Origin: Larkinella knui
GTDB taxonomy: Bacteria > Bacteroidota > Bacteroidia > Cytophagales > Spirosomataceae
DNA length: 64,000 nt
Reading direction: 5' to 3'
Assembly: GCF_003858645.1 (NCBI RefSeq)
Contig: NZ_RQJP01000001.1
Location: 496,001-560,000 of the forward strand
Of the stretch, positions 8,324-16,683 are shown piece by piece; position 1 is the first letter of the stretch, and each line of letters begins with the position of its first letter. Below the pieces are notes generated by a model. The model ran no database searches and was not told the origin of the DNA. It was given only the letters and a program-made list of their open reading frames with translations. The position numbers and the translations under genes are program-made.

Positions 8324-10960
8324 CTACTGAGAACTGCTGACTAGGGACGGCTTCTTTTTGTCCCTCATTTTGGTAAACTCGCGGTAGCGACGGATGGCCG
8401 CCATGGAAAAACCGATCACCAGCACAAACGTGCCGATCCAAAGCAGGTTGATCAGGGGCATTTCCTTGGCCTTCATCACGATATAATCGCGCTGGGTCGT
8501 GTTGGCTGTGAAGGTAAACAGGCCCGTACGCGGGTCGATTTCATTCAGCTGAATTCGCAGGCCGAGTTCGGTATTGGTTTCAGCCTGCCGACCCACCATC
8601 CGGTCTTTGATGATAAACGCCGGAGACAAGGTGTATTCCCGCTCTTTGTCCAGGACGCGAATCACGGCTTTTACGGCCGCATCGTTGGGCCCAAGGGGCG
8701 TTCCTTCAATGTCGCGGGTTTGCACGACGTTGTCAAAAACCGCTACGTAATCGTTCACAAAGAACGTGTCTTTGGGAGCAATCCGGTAAGTCTCGGTCGG
8801 ACTCCAGGTGCCTTCGCTACTGGGGTCAGGAACCGTGGCAACGTAGGTGTACAAGTCTTTTCCCGGCATCCGGCGAATATCCGGCGACGGAAGAAAACCA
8901 CCGGCTCCCATTTGTTCGTTGATCTGGCCGCGCGGATACAAGGTAAAAATCTTGCCACCCGGTTCGCGGTATTCCACTTCGTAGTACGTGTTTTCGGGAT
9001 GGAGGGCAACGGTGTCCCCTTTTTTGTGATACAGCTTGCCGTTCTGTTCAATATCGCGCAGTGCAATGCCATGGAAACTGAGTTCGGGCGTTGCGCCAAT
9101 AATGGGCTCAACCCAGTCGCGGGGGACGTATTCCGGCACGTCGCGAATCTCAATCCGCTGGCCCCGATAGGTCAGCAGGTAGCCACTCATTTTCTGCGGT
9201 TGATTCAGCCACAAAATGACGTTTTCCTTGTTTTCTTTATTGTCATTTTTGGTAAAATCTTCCCCTTTTGAAATCAGCAATCCCGTATTGTTCAGGGAGA
9301 CGATTTTTGAATAACCCGACGAAAACAAAATACCGATCAGCATCAACGCTACGCCCATATGGGCTACGGCACCACCGGAAAGCCGGTAATTGCCCCGGAT
9401 AATGCCCCACAAAATACTCCCGTTGGCCACCATGGCAAAAACCGAAGCGGTGAGCAGAACCATAAACGCCGGTTTGGTGATGTTGCCGTAAGCAATCAGG
9501 CCACCGCTGATAAACATTGTGATAATGGCGGAGGTAATGAGGGCATTCAGGTTTCCTTTGCCCACTTTCCGCCACCAGACATACTGACCGATGCCCGTCA
9601 GGAGAGCAATGGCGGAGAAAAACCATATCTGGAATTTGTTATAGTGCGCCACCTGATCGGCGGGCATGGCGATGTTGGGACTAAAACCAAAGGCTTCACC
9701 AATCTTGTTGTAAACCGGGAAGGATGTGGTATTCAATACCTGAAAACCGGCCAGACAAAGAATGATGGCACCTATGAACAGCCAGAACTCTTTGGAATAA
9801 ACCGAAGTTTCTTCTTCGTCTTTTTCGATCAATTTCCACTTGACGCTGATTAGAACGACCGCCATCACCACAAAAACCAGCATGTAAATCAGCAACTGGC
9901 CCGACAGTCCTAAATCCGTAAAGGAGTGGACGGAGGCATTGCCCAGAATACCGCTGCGGGTCAGGAAGGTAGAATACAGAATCAGCAGGAAGGTGGCAAC
10001 CGACAAAATAATGGCGGTTTTCAAACCCGTCGAGCTCTTTTTAGCAATCAGCATGGAGTGGATGGCAGCAATCAAAACCATCCAGGGCACCAATACCGAG
10101 TTTTCGACCGGGTCCCAGTTCCAGTATCCACCAAAATTGAGGGTTTCATAAGCCCAGTAACCGCCCATCAGAATACCGACACCCAAGACCATCGCCGAGA
10201 ACAAGGCCCAGGGCAGGGCGGGGCGCATCCACTCTTTCGGTTCGTTTTTCCACAAACCGGCAATGCAGAAAGCAAACGGGATCAACGTCGTTGCATACCC
10301 CAGAAACAAGGTAGGCGGGTGAATGACCATCCAGTAATTTTGCAGCAGCGGGTTCATGCCCTTGCCGTCTTCCGGGATGTAATTGGGATTACTCGTGAAG
10401 ATGGGCGCATCGGCCATGGCATCGCGCAGTAACAGAAATGGTGAGCTCCCGATTTTGAACGTATCACCAAAAACAACCCCTAAAATCATGGAAGCCAGAA
10501 ACGCCTGTACTAAAGCAAAAACCGTCATCATGGGGGCTTCCCATTGACGCGAACCCTGGCTGCGGGGACGGTCGTCGCGGTTAGTATGAATCAGAATAAT
10601 GCCCAAAACCACGTTCCAGAACAACCAGAGCAGAAAACTACCTTCCTGACCGTGCCAGAAACTGGAGATAATGTATTCTGCCGGTAGCGCCCGTGATGAA
10701 TAACTCCAGGCGTAATGGTACTCGTAATAATGGTTGGAAATGATGTAGAACAGGCAGGCGACAATACCAAAAATAGCCACACCGTGAACATAAAAAGCAC
10801 CACGGGCCAGCCAGCGCCATTGGGTTATTTCCCGCTTGTTCTGCAATAGATCGTTTCCCGCCAGAGAAATCCGGAGGTAAGCGAACGTGGCCATCAGCGC
10901 CGTTACAAATGAAATAATGACAAAAAGGTGGCCGATATTACCGACAGTCGTATGAATCAT
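8324..10960 (-). CDS. ccmF: CcmF/CcsA-type cytochrome c heme lyase subunit
   Basis: This 878-residue polytopic membrane protein of the heme-handling family carries the tryptophan-rich heme-binding motif (GGYWNWDPVENS) and conserved loop histidines. It would join heme to apocytochrome c at the outer face of the inner membrane. It is longer than proteobacterial CcmF (about 650 residues), mainly through a periplasmic region at about 570-835, before the final TM. It follows ccmE by 110 bp, and that gap holds an imperfect inverted repeat (10972-10985 with 11038-11051). No CcmH/CcmI-type subunit is encoded here, so this protein may do the ligation alone or with the small gene downstream. Confidence 0.92.
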   Translation of the reverse strand: MIHTTVGNIGHLFVIISFVTALMATFAYLRISLAGNDLLQNKREITQWRWLARGAFYVHGVAIFGIVACLFYIISNHYYEYHYAWSYSSRALPAEYIISSFWHGQEGSFLLWLFWNVVLGIILIHTNRDDRPRSQGSRQWEAPMMTVFALVQAFLASMILGVVFGDTFKIGSSPFLLLRDAMADAPIFTSNPNYIPEDGKGMNPLLQNYWMVIHPPTLFLGYATTLIPFAFCIAGLWKNEPKEWMRPALPWALFSAMVLGVGILMGGYWAYETLNFGGYWNWDPVENSVLVPWMVLIAAIHSMLIAKKSSTGLKTAIILSVATFLLILYSTFLTRSGILGNASVHSFTDLGLSGQLLIYMLVFVVMAVVLISVKWKLIEKDEEETSVYSKEFWLFIGAIILCLAGFQVLNTTSFPVYNKIGEAFGFSPNIAMPADQVAHYNKFQIWFFSAIALLTGIGQYVWWRKVGKGNLNALITSAIITMFISGGLIAYGNITKPAFMVLLTASVFAMVANGSILWGIIRGNYRLSGGAVAHMGVALMLIGILFSSGYSKIVSLNNTGLLISKGEDFTKNDNKENKENVILWLNQPQKMSGYLLTYRGQRIEIRDVPEYVPRDWVEPIIGATPELSFHGIALRDIEQNGKLYHKKGDTVALHPENTYYEVEYREPGGKIFTLYPRGQINEQMGAGGFLPSPDIRRMPGKDLYTYVATVPDPSSEGTWSPTETYRIAPKDTFFVNDYVAVFDNVVQTRDIEGTPLGPNDAAVKAVIRVLDKEREYTLSPAFIIKDRMVGRQAETNTELGLRIQLNEIDPRTGLFTFTANTTQRDYIVMKAKEMPLINLLWIGTFVLVIGFSMAAIRRYREFTKMRDKKKPSLVSSSQ

Positions 10961-11070
10961 GGTTGATTGGTTCGAATGGCTAAAAGGAGGGACAAAAGTG
11001 TTAAATGGGTAAAATGGTCAAAATTTCAGTCAGCCATTTTTAACCATTCGACCCTTCGCCATCCTGCATT

Positions 11071-11511
11071 TTATAACGTTGCCGTTTTCGCTTCATACTC
11101 CTTCGTTTCCAGTTTGTTTTCCTGGTATTTCGATGGGCATTTTAGCAAAATCTTGTCGGCCCGGAAATGATCGCCCTGCATGCTGCCAATGACGACCACT
11201 TGTTCCGAACGGTCGAAATCCTGGGGTTTGGGCGAGTTATACACCACTTTTTGCATGTGGTTTTCGTTATCGATCAGCGTAAATTCAAAACGATTGGGAT
11301 CGACCTGCGGCTGGTAAACCATGTTGATGATTTTCCCCTGGGCGTTTTTGGTCAGTTTTCCAACCACGTGGACGCCATCGGATTCGCCACTTTTTGCTAG
11401 CTCGGCGGCTTGGGTAAAGGTAACATACGAACTGGCATCACCAGCGGTTGAGATTATAATGCCGATTGCGAGCGCAATTACGATAATACCGAGAATATGT
11501 GTTTTTTTCAT
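11071..11511 (-). CDS. ccmE: Heme chaperone CcmE, CxxxY variant
   Basis: This 146-residue protein has an N-terminal TM anchor (about 5-22) and an OB-fold periplasmic domain with the pattern VHVVGKLTKN and QVVVIGSMQGDHFRADKILLK (quoted in part). Where classical CcmE has the covalent heme-binding His of an HDENY motif, this one reads CPSKY, giving Cys125 and Tyr129. That is the CxxxY form known from System I* organisms that lack CcmH. I chose the ATG at 11511 because the longer frame from 11571 adds 20 residues before the TM. It would ferry heme from CcmC to CcmF. Confidence 0.93.
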   Translation of the reverse strand: MKKTHILGIIVIALAIGIIISTAGDASSYVTFTQAAELAKSGESDGVHVVGKLTKNAQGKIINMVYQPQVDPNRFEFTLIDNENHMQKVVYNSPKPQDFDRSEQVVVIGSMQGDHFRADKILLKCPSKYQENKLETKEYEAKTATL

Positions 11512-11553
11512 GATTGAGAAGAAAGCGATTAGATCAGGAATAAAGGCCAGAAA

Positions 11554-11577
11554 GGCGGTTTTTCTTGTCAAACCGCC
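11554..11577. other. Stem-loop between ccmD and ccmE
   Basis: Perfect 8-bp arms (ggcggttt 11554-11561 and aaaccgcc 11570-11577) enclose an 8-nt loop in the 71-bp gap between the ccmD stop and the ccmE start. On the minus strand it is followed by TTTCT, so it could be a weak attenuator or a processing site that lowers expression of ccmE and ccmF relative to ccmBCD. Confidence 0.4.
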
Positions 11578-11582
11578 AGGGC

Positions 11583-11792
11583 TTATTTAGTAATCTCCTT
11601 TTCCAGTTTACTGATCTTCGTGTCCAGTCGAATGAGGTAAAAAATAACACCCGCAAACGTGACTAAAAACACGGCGACCACAACCCATATTTTACCATCG
11701 GCCCGAAGCCGGTCAGCCATCTCGATCTCCTGAGCCTGGCTGCTGAACGAGAGTAACAAAAGAGAAAACAGGATAAGGAATCTAGGTATCAT
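11583..11792 (-). CDS. ccmD: CcmD-like small membrane protein
   Basis: This 69-residue protein has a signal-like N-terminus (about 1-20), a second hydrophobic helix (WVVVAVFLVTFAGVIFYLI) and a C-terminal charged helix (RLDTKISKLEKEITK). That layout and the position between ccmC and ccmE match the CcmD group found in Bacteroidota. CcmD stabilises the CcmC-CcmE heme complex in classical systems. Sequence conservation in this family is weak, so the call rests largely on gene order. Confidence 0.8.
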   Translation of the reverse strand: MIPRFLILFSLLLLSFSSQAQEIEMADRLRADGKIWVVVAVFLVTFAGVIFYLIRLDTKISKLEKEITK

Positions 11793-11834
11793 AGTAATGA
11801 TTGATCTAAAGTGGTAACAAGTTTGAACCGCGAA

Positions 11835-12539
11835 TCATTCCGCAGTGGAATGGGCTCTGGGTACCGAATCATTGACATGATCCAGCCGGTCGCGCAGCCG
11901 ACGCACCCTCACCCGCAGTTGGGTAATCCAGACGCCGATCAGCGTCATCCCGATTACACTGGGATACAACACCAGCCGCATCGCGTTATCCATATCGTAT
12001 TTGCCAAAAGCCGGGTTGCCGCCGTTGCCCGGGTGCAACGAATCGGTGAGCCGGGGCAGAATGAAAATGAGTGGTACAAAAACCGCAAAGGCAAAAATGT
12101 TGTAAATCGCCGAAATACGGGCCCGACGCAGTTCATCATCAAACGAATTACGCAGAATCAGGTAGGCAAAATACATGAGCATTCCCACGGCGACGCTATT
12201 CAGTTTCGGGTCGTTCGGCCAGGGATCTCCCCAGGTCACGCTGGCCCAGAGTGAACCGGTAGCACAGCCCAGAATACCGAATAAAATGGCCGTATTGGCA
12301 AACTCCACGGAGATATGATCGTCGTTCAGCTGTCCTTTCCGCAGATAACGGATCGCAAAAATCATGGACGTCAGCATCAGGATGACCATCGAAAACCAGA
12401 GCGGAACGTGGAAATAAACGTTTCGAATGCTCTCATTCAGAATAGGTTGACGGGGAACCGTTCCCAGAAGACCGACCCAGATTACGTACGTCATAATGAC
12501 AACGGCCAGGGCTTTCCACCAGTTTTTTTTCATAGTCAT
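11835..12539 (-). CDS. ccmC: Heme exporter subunit CcmC
   Basis: This 234-residue protein has about six TMs and the tryptophan-rich motif (SVTWGDPWPNDPKL), a variant of the family's WGxxWxWD heme-binding loop. CcmC loads heme onto CcmE. The start used is the ATG at 12539. A second ATG two codons later (12533, MKKNWW) is equally good. It starts 1 bp after the ccmB stop, so translation should be coupled. Confidence 0.92.
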   Translation of the reverse strand: MTMKKNWWKALAVVIMTYVIWVGLLGTVPRQPILNESIRNVYFHVPLWFSMVILMLTSMIFAIRYLRKGQLNDDHISVEFANTAILFGILGCATGSLWASVTWGDPWPNDPKLNSVAVGMLMYFAYLILRNSFDDELRRARISAIYNIFAFAVFVPLIFILPRLTDSLHPGNGGNPAFGKYDMDNAMRLVLYPSVIGMTLIGVWITQLRVRVRRLRDRLDHVNDSVPRAHSTAE

Positions 12540-12540
12540 T

Positions 12541-13209
12541 TTAACTTCTCCACAAATAGGGAAATAACATCACCGACAAGGCCAGAACGATGACATCGAT
12601 TGCCAGCAAAGTACCGATTTCATCCAGACTAACGCTACGATCTAAGCCATCAAGTGCATTTTTTGATACCCGAATCAGCATAAGCAGCAAAGGAAGCACC
12701 ACCGGAAAACTCAAAACCGCCATCAGCGTGGCACTATTTTCGGCTTTGGAAGCAATGCCGGCCACCAGGGTCAACGAAGCGGCAAAACCGATCGCGCCCA
12801 GTAAAAGATTGCCCACAAACAGGGGCATGTCCATGCCTTCGCCCGGAACCCCCATCACCAGAGTATAAAAGCTGAATCCCAGCCCGGCCAAAACCAGCAT
12901 CAGCAATGTGTTGTACACAATTTTTGAAATGATGATTTTTTGCGGACTGATCAGGGTGTAGTAATACAAAAGACGCCCTGAACGCTCCTGAACAAAGCTT
13001 TTGGCAATGGCATTGATGGCCGTGAACAATAGAATGATCCAGAACAGCGCGTTCCAGACCATGGGAGTCAATTGATTCCGGCGGAGACTGAAACTCAGAA
13101 AGCAGACAAATACCGTACTGACGATGTAAAGCAGCATACCGTTCAGGGCGTAGCGTTGCCGCCATTCCAACCGAAACTCTTTACCAATTAATACCCGGAT
13201 CTGTTGCAT
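12541..13209 (-). CDS. ccmB: Heme ABC exporter membrane subunit CcmB
   Basis: This 222-residue protein has six predicted TMs and the CcmB hallmarks IGKEFRLEWRQRYALNG near the N-terminus and SGRLLYYYTLISPQKI in the middle. With an ATPase CcmA it forms the ABC module that frees holo-CcmE. No ccmA lies in this window, so the ATPase must be encoded elsewhere or be missing. This is the first gene of the minus-strand ccm operon, with a TAnnTTTG promoter box about 79 bp upstream. Confidence 0.92.
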   Translation of the reverse strand: MQQIRVLIGKEFRLEWRQRYALNGMLLYIVSTVFVCFLSFSLRRNQLTPMVWNALFWIILLFTAINAIAKSFVQERSGRLLYYYTLISPQKIIISKIVYNTLLMLVLAGLGFSFYTLVMGVPGEGMDMPLFVGNLLLGAIGFAASLTLVAGIASKAENSATLMAVLSFPVVLPLLLMLIRVSKNALDGLDRSVSLDEIGTLLAIDVIVLALSVMLFPYLWRS

Positions 13210-13287
13210 CGTACTGGGGCGCAGGGCATTTATCCCTACCTGACCTGGTCAAAATTTACTTAATTCAAGTGCTCAAACCAGATTTTA

Positions 13288-13295
13288 CAAAATTA
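13288..13295 (-). promoter_or_regulatory. Candidate -7 box upstream of ccmB
   Basis: On the minus strand this is TAATTTTG, an exact match to the Bacteroidota -7 consensus TAnnTTTG, and it lies 79 bp before the ccmB ATG. No good -33 TTTG lies at the usual 19-21 bp spacing, so support is partial. Confidence 0.35.
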
Positions 13296-13485
13296 CAACA
13301 CAAACCCCAGTTCAGCTTGATCAATAGACCGGTTTTTTCAAGATTCATAAACAGGTCTGCGATTAATTGATCGTTTTCCGGTCGACTGCTGATTTTAACT
13401 ATATCTATCGTTAAGACGAAGTCGCTTTCAAACCGGGAATTTTTATGTCATTTGTTGTAAAAGCGAACGGATATCCGTTAACTTG

Positions 13486-13500
13486 CATTAATTTGTAATG
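13486..13500. promoter_or_regulatory. Small inverted repeat upstream of feoA, possible metal-repressor operator
   Basis: CATTA-atttg-TAATG is a 5-5-5 inverted repeat ending 20 bp before the feoA ATG and lying just downstream of the weak promoter candidate. Its size and A+T content suit a Fur- or DtxR-type operator, and iron control of feo genes is widespread. The match to any consensus is loose. Confidence 0.3.
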
Positions 13501-13520
13501 AGTCTAAATATCATAATTTC

Positions 13521-13760
13521 ATGCCCCACCGTAAAATACAGAAGCGCAGTGTAGCGGATTTGAAAATTGGTGAAAAAGCGGTGATCGATTCGTTCAGTGA
13601 TCAGTGGATGTCGCTAAAGCTACTCGAAATGGGTTGCTTACCGGGCACGGAGGTTTGTCTGCACTGTAAAGCGCCGTTAGGCGACCCCATTTGTCTGAAT
13701 GTTTCCGGTTACTGTCTTTCGATGCGAAAGTCGGAAGCTGCTACGATATTGGTCGAATAA
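13521..13760 (+). CDS. feoA: Ferrous iron transport protein A
   Basis: This 79-residue protein has an SH3-like FeoA fold. The family pattern is present as LKIGEKAVIDSF, LKLLEMGCLPGTEV and LNVSGYCLSMRKSEAATILV. FeoA is a small cytoplasmic partner of the FeoB iron channel. The gene starts with an ATG at 13521 and is followed by feoB in the same transcript. Unlike many Bacteroidota, feoA and feoB are separate genes here. Confidence 0.93.
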   Translation: MPHRKIQKRSVADLKIGEKAVIDSFSDQWMSLKLLEMGCLPGTEVCLHCKAPLGDPICLNVSGYCLSMRKSEAATILVE

Positions 13761-13822
13761 AATCAACACTGTCTGGCCGGAGATTGCGCGTTAGTTACCG
13801 GCTTTCACCTTCTATTGCATCA

Positions 13823-15961
13823 TTGAAATCAAGACCTGTAATCGCCCTTGTGGGCAATCCGAATTCCGGAAAATCATCGTTGTTTAACCAATTGACCGGC
13901 CTTCGTCAAAAAGTAGGCAACTTTCCGGGAGTAACCGTCGATAAAAAGTCAGGAACCGCTGTTCTGAATGATACCACCGAAATGTCGGTCATCGACCTGC
14001 CGGGCGTTTATAGCATCTATCCCAAATCAGCGGATGAACAAGTGGTTACGGACATTCTGGCCAATCCGCAGCATCCCGATTATCCGGATGTGGCCGTTGT
14101 GGTCGTGGATGCCTCCAATCTGAACCGGAATTTGTTGCTGTTTAGTCAGATTCAGGATCTGGGCGTGCCGGTTGTTATGGCTTTGAACATGCTGGATATT
14201 GCCCGACAGCAGCAATTGGAAATCAATGCCGTCCGGTTAGCGATGCAGTTGAAGGTACCGGTGGTAAAAATCAATGCGCGGGTCGGAGAGGGACTTGAAC
14301 TCCTGAAACAAGCCATTGAGCAGCAAATCGGCCAACCGGTCATCACCAAAGAACTCTTTTTCGATCCGGAACTGGCAGCATCCACGCCCGATCAGGATCT
14401 GAAGGGATTGATTACCGATGTGCGCCACCACTACCAGTTGACTAACAATTACCTGGCCTTGCAGTACCTCATTCAACACGACGGTTTTTCCTTCCTGGCT
14501 CGTCCGCAGCGGGTTAAACTGGATGGTTTGATTGAAAAATACCATTTCAACGAGGTGGATTTTCAGGCAAAAGAAACCATCGGGCGGTACAAGCGAATCG
14601 GCGAGGTGGTGAAAGCGGTCGTGACCGACAGGCGCCCGCTCGACCAGTCGACCTGGAGCCAGCGAATCGACCGGATTTTGCTGCATCCCGTCTGGGGCTA
14701 TGCCATTTTTGCTACGGTGCTTCTCCTGATTTTTCAGGCGATTTTCGCCTGGGCCCAGCCGTTTGTCGATGGGATCGACGGGGGAGTGGCCTGGCTAAAC
14801 GGCACGTTGCACGACCGACTTCCCGCTGGTCCGTTAACCGATTTGCTAACCGACGGTATCATTGCCGGGGTGGGGGGCGTAATCGTTTTTATACCGCAGA
14901 TCGCCTTTCTGTTCCTGCTCGTTTCCCTCCTGGAAGAATCCGGTTATATGTCGCGCGTTATGGTTTTGATGGATCGCATCATGCGGCAGTTTGGCCTGAA
15001 CGGTCGAAGTGTCGTACCGCTCATTTCGGGCGTCGCCTGCGCTGTTCCGGCCATAATGGCAACCCGAAGCATCGGTTCGTGGCGCGAGCGACTGATTACC
15101 ATTCTGGTTACGCCCTTGATGAGTTGTTCGGCTCGTTTACCGATTTATACCATTCTAATCGCGTTGGTGGTACCGGGAAGAACCGTGCTGGGTTTTCTGA
15201 ATTTACAGGGAATCGTGATGATGGGCCTGTATCTGCTCGGGCTGGTAGCGGCTCTGGTGGCAGCCTACGCGTTCAAACTTATCATCAAAGCCAGGGAAAG
15301 AAGCCTGTTTGTGATGGAATTGCCGACTTACAAGTGGCCGCGCTGGAACCATGTCGGCATTACAGTTTGGGACAGCGTTACGTCATTTGTCTGGCAAGCC
15401 GGTCGGGTTATCATTGCGATTTCAATTGTTCTCTGGGTTCTGGCGTCCTATGGTCCCGGCGATGCACTCGAGCAAGCCGAAAACCGGGTTCGGCGCGACT
15501 ACCGCCAGCTTTCGGCTGAACAGATTGAAAACCGCGTTGCTTCTGAGAAATTAGAAGCGTCGTATGCCGGGCGGTTCGGGAAAATTCTGGAACCGGTCAT
15601 AAAACCATTGGGATACGACTGGAAAATCGGTATCGCACTCATCAGTTCATTTGCCGCCCGGGAGGTATTTGTTGGAACCATCGCGACGATTTACAGCATT
15701 GGCAGCGCCGACGGCGACAACAGTAGTACGATCAAGGAGAAACTGGCTGCCGAAATCAATCCGGAAACGGGCGGTCCGATGTTTACGCCAGCGGTGGCAT
15801 TTTCGTTGCTGGTTTTTTACGTATTCGCCATGATGTGCATGAGTACGATTGCAACCGTTTACCGGGAAACAAAAGGATGGAAATGGCCGCTGATTCAGTT
15901 AGCGTACATGAGCGTTCTGGCCTACGTCTCGGCGTTTCTGGTGTACCAGATCATGAAATAA
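13823..15961 (+). CDS. feoB: Ferrous iron transporter FeoB
   Basis: This roughly 712-residue protein has an N-terminal G-domain (G1 GNPNSGKSS, G3 DLPGVYS, G4 NMLD), a helical GDI-like region, and a C-terminal membrane channel with two Gate domains. No ATG lies near the start. The frame stays open back to a TTG at 13691, which would overlap feoA by 70 bp and add 44 residues of feoA read in another frame. I prefer the TTG at 13823, giving KSRPVIALVGNPN right after the initiator, as in most FeoB proteins. TTGs at 13691 and 13784 remain possible. The gene ends at a strong hairpin. Confidence 0.93.
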   Translation: MKSRPVIALVGNPNSGKSSLFNQLTGLRQKVGNFPGVTVDKKSGTAVLNDTTEMSVIDLPGVYSIYPKSADEQVVTDILANPQHPDYPDVAVVVVDASNLNRNLLLFSQIQDLGVPVVMALNMLDIARQQQLEINAVRLAMQLKVPVVKINARVGEGLELLKQAIEQQIGQPVITKELFFDPELAASTPDQDLKGLITDVRHHYQLTNNYLALQYLIQHDGFSFLARPQRVKLDGLIEKYHFNEVDFQAKETIGRYKRIGEVVKAVVTDRRPLDQSTWSQRIDRILLHPVWGYAIFATVLLLIFQAIFAWAQPFVDGIDGGVAWLNGTLHDRLPAGPLTDLLTDGIIAGVGGVIVFIPQIAFLFLLVSLLEESGYMSRVMVLMDRIMRQFGLNGRSVVPLISGVACAVPAIMATRSIGSWRERLITILVTPLMSCSARLPIYTILIALVVPGRTVLGFLNLQGIVMMGLYLLGLVAALVAAYAFKLIIKARERSLFVMELPTYKWPRWNHVGITVWDSVTSFVWQAGRVIIAISIVLWVLASYGPGDALEQAENRVRRDYRQLSAEQIENRVASEKLEASYAGRFGKILEPVIKPLGYDWKIGIALISSFAAREVFVGTIATIYSIGSADGDNSSTIKEKLAAEINPETGGPMFTPAVAFSLLVFYVFAMMCMSTIATVYRETKGWKWPLIQLAYMSVLAYVSAFLVYQIMK

Positions 15962-15962
15962 A

Positions 15963-16021
15963 AAACAGATTTCATCAAGAAAGCCGTTTTTAAAGGCTAT
16001 ATCCCTTGATGAAATCTGTTT
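15963..16021. terminator. Perfect 17-bp stem hairpin between feoB and a convergent small gene
   Basis: Arms 15963-15979 (aaacagatttcatcaag) and 16005-16021 are perfectly complementary, and the 25-nt loop contains its own 4-bp stem (agcc/ggct). It starts 2 bp after the feoB stop and ends 23 bp before the convergent minus-strand gene. It is probably a bidirectional terminator. Confidence 0.7.
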
Positions 16022-16044
16022 GTATCTACTGTAAAATAGATGCG

Positions 16045-16209
16045 TTACCAGAGCAATCCTTTCGAAATGATCGGATAAATGAAGTGAAAAAGAATATAGG
16101 CAAAAATCATCACCGTCAGTACACCCAGCAATGAAATCTGATCAATTTCAAAGCGAAAACGGCGACTTGGGCGGTTTACTCTCCATTCTTTGGGTACGAC
16201 ATTTCTCAT
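16045..16209 (-). CDS. 54-residue single-TM membrane protein
   Basis: This short gene runs from an ATG at 16209 to a TAA at 16045. The N-terminal half is basic and hydrophilic (RNVVPKEWRVNRPSRRFRFE). One strong hydrophobic helix follows (about 25-47, LLGVLTVMIFAYILFHFIYP), and the tail ISKGLLW is short. A positive N-terminus before the TM suggests an N-in orientation. I do not recognise a family. Support comes from the clean TM, an appropriate start, a position just beyond a shared terminator, and a 5' A+T-rich region that could hold its promoter. Small accessory or regulatory membrane proteins look like this. Confidence 0.55.
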   Translation of the reverse strand: MRNVVPKEWRVNRPSRRFRFEIDQISLLGVLTVMIFAYILFHFIYPIISKGLLW

Positions 16210-16683
16210 GGTAACTTCAAATTATGGTGTTGATATAGTATGTGTTGGATATGTGGTACAAAATTGAACAAACCGGTCGATTTTGAAATGCGTACTACTA
16301 CGTGATTTTAAAAACAAGTAGTTTTCACATCGAAAATCAGCCTGTGTACTTAAATTCTGGCTCAAATAGTATTCCAATGTAAACCTATTTTGAGTCTTGT
16401 CTGATAAATAGACAGACCGGCTTGATTGCTAGACGATTACCCGGATAAAAATTCATAAAAGGTTGTTCGCTGCCTCCTGATAACCTTAAAAAAGAAAGCA
16501 GATTGTGGAATAATATCCACACCAATCGGGAATCCCTTACACAGTCAGGACCCGGTAATATATACGAGGGTTGGAAGCGAAATAGACTTAGAAATAGAAA
16601 TTTATTTCTGGACATGGGTATTTTCCCGATTCAACGCGGTTGAATCGGGAAAACGTCAGCAGGCTAAAGGCAAAGCAGGTTTG
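16210..16683. other. 474-bp gap between the 54-residue gene and nnr
   Basis: I see no convincing gene here. A 76-codon minus-strand open frame (16385-16615) has no recognisable features. The right end carries the stem-loop at 16621-16653. The left end, A+T-rich, is the likely promoter region of the 54-residue gene. Confidence 0.5.
16621..16653. terminator. 15-bp perfect hairpin downstream of nnr
   Basis: ttttcccgattcaac (16621-16635) and gttgaatcgggaaaa (16639-16653) pair perfectly around a 3-nt loop (gcg), 31 bp beyond the nnr stop on the minus strand. No U-tract follows on either strand apart from bases inside the stem. It is a probable 3'-end structure of the nnr transcript. Confidence 0.6.

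Larger units (their letters stand above)
13210..13520. other. Divergent intergenic region between ccmB and feoA
   Basis: This 311-bp A+T-rich spacer holds no gene that I can support. It should contain promoters for both the ccm and feo operons. Candidate elements are listed separately at 13288-13295 (minus) and 13486-13500. A loose -33-like TTTG at 13451-13454 is followed 24 bp later by a TAacTTGc box at 13479-13486, which is a weak feoA promoter candidate. Confidence 0.6.

Noticed and set aside
16385-16615. 76-residue minus-strand open frame in the nnr/feoB gap
   Set aside because: No signal, TM or family pattern. It is mostly a chance frame in a non-coding gap that ends at a hairpin.
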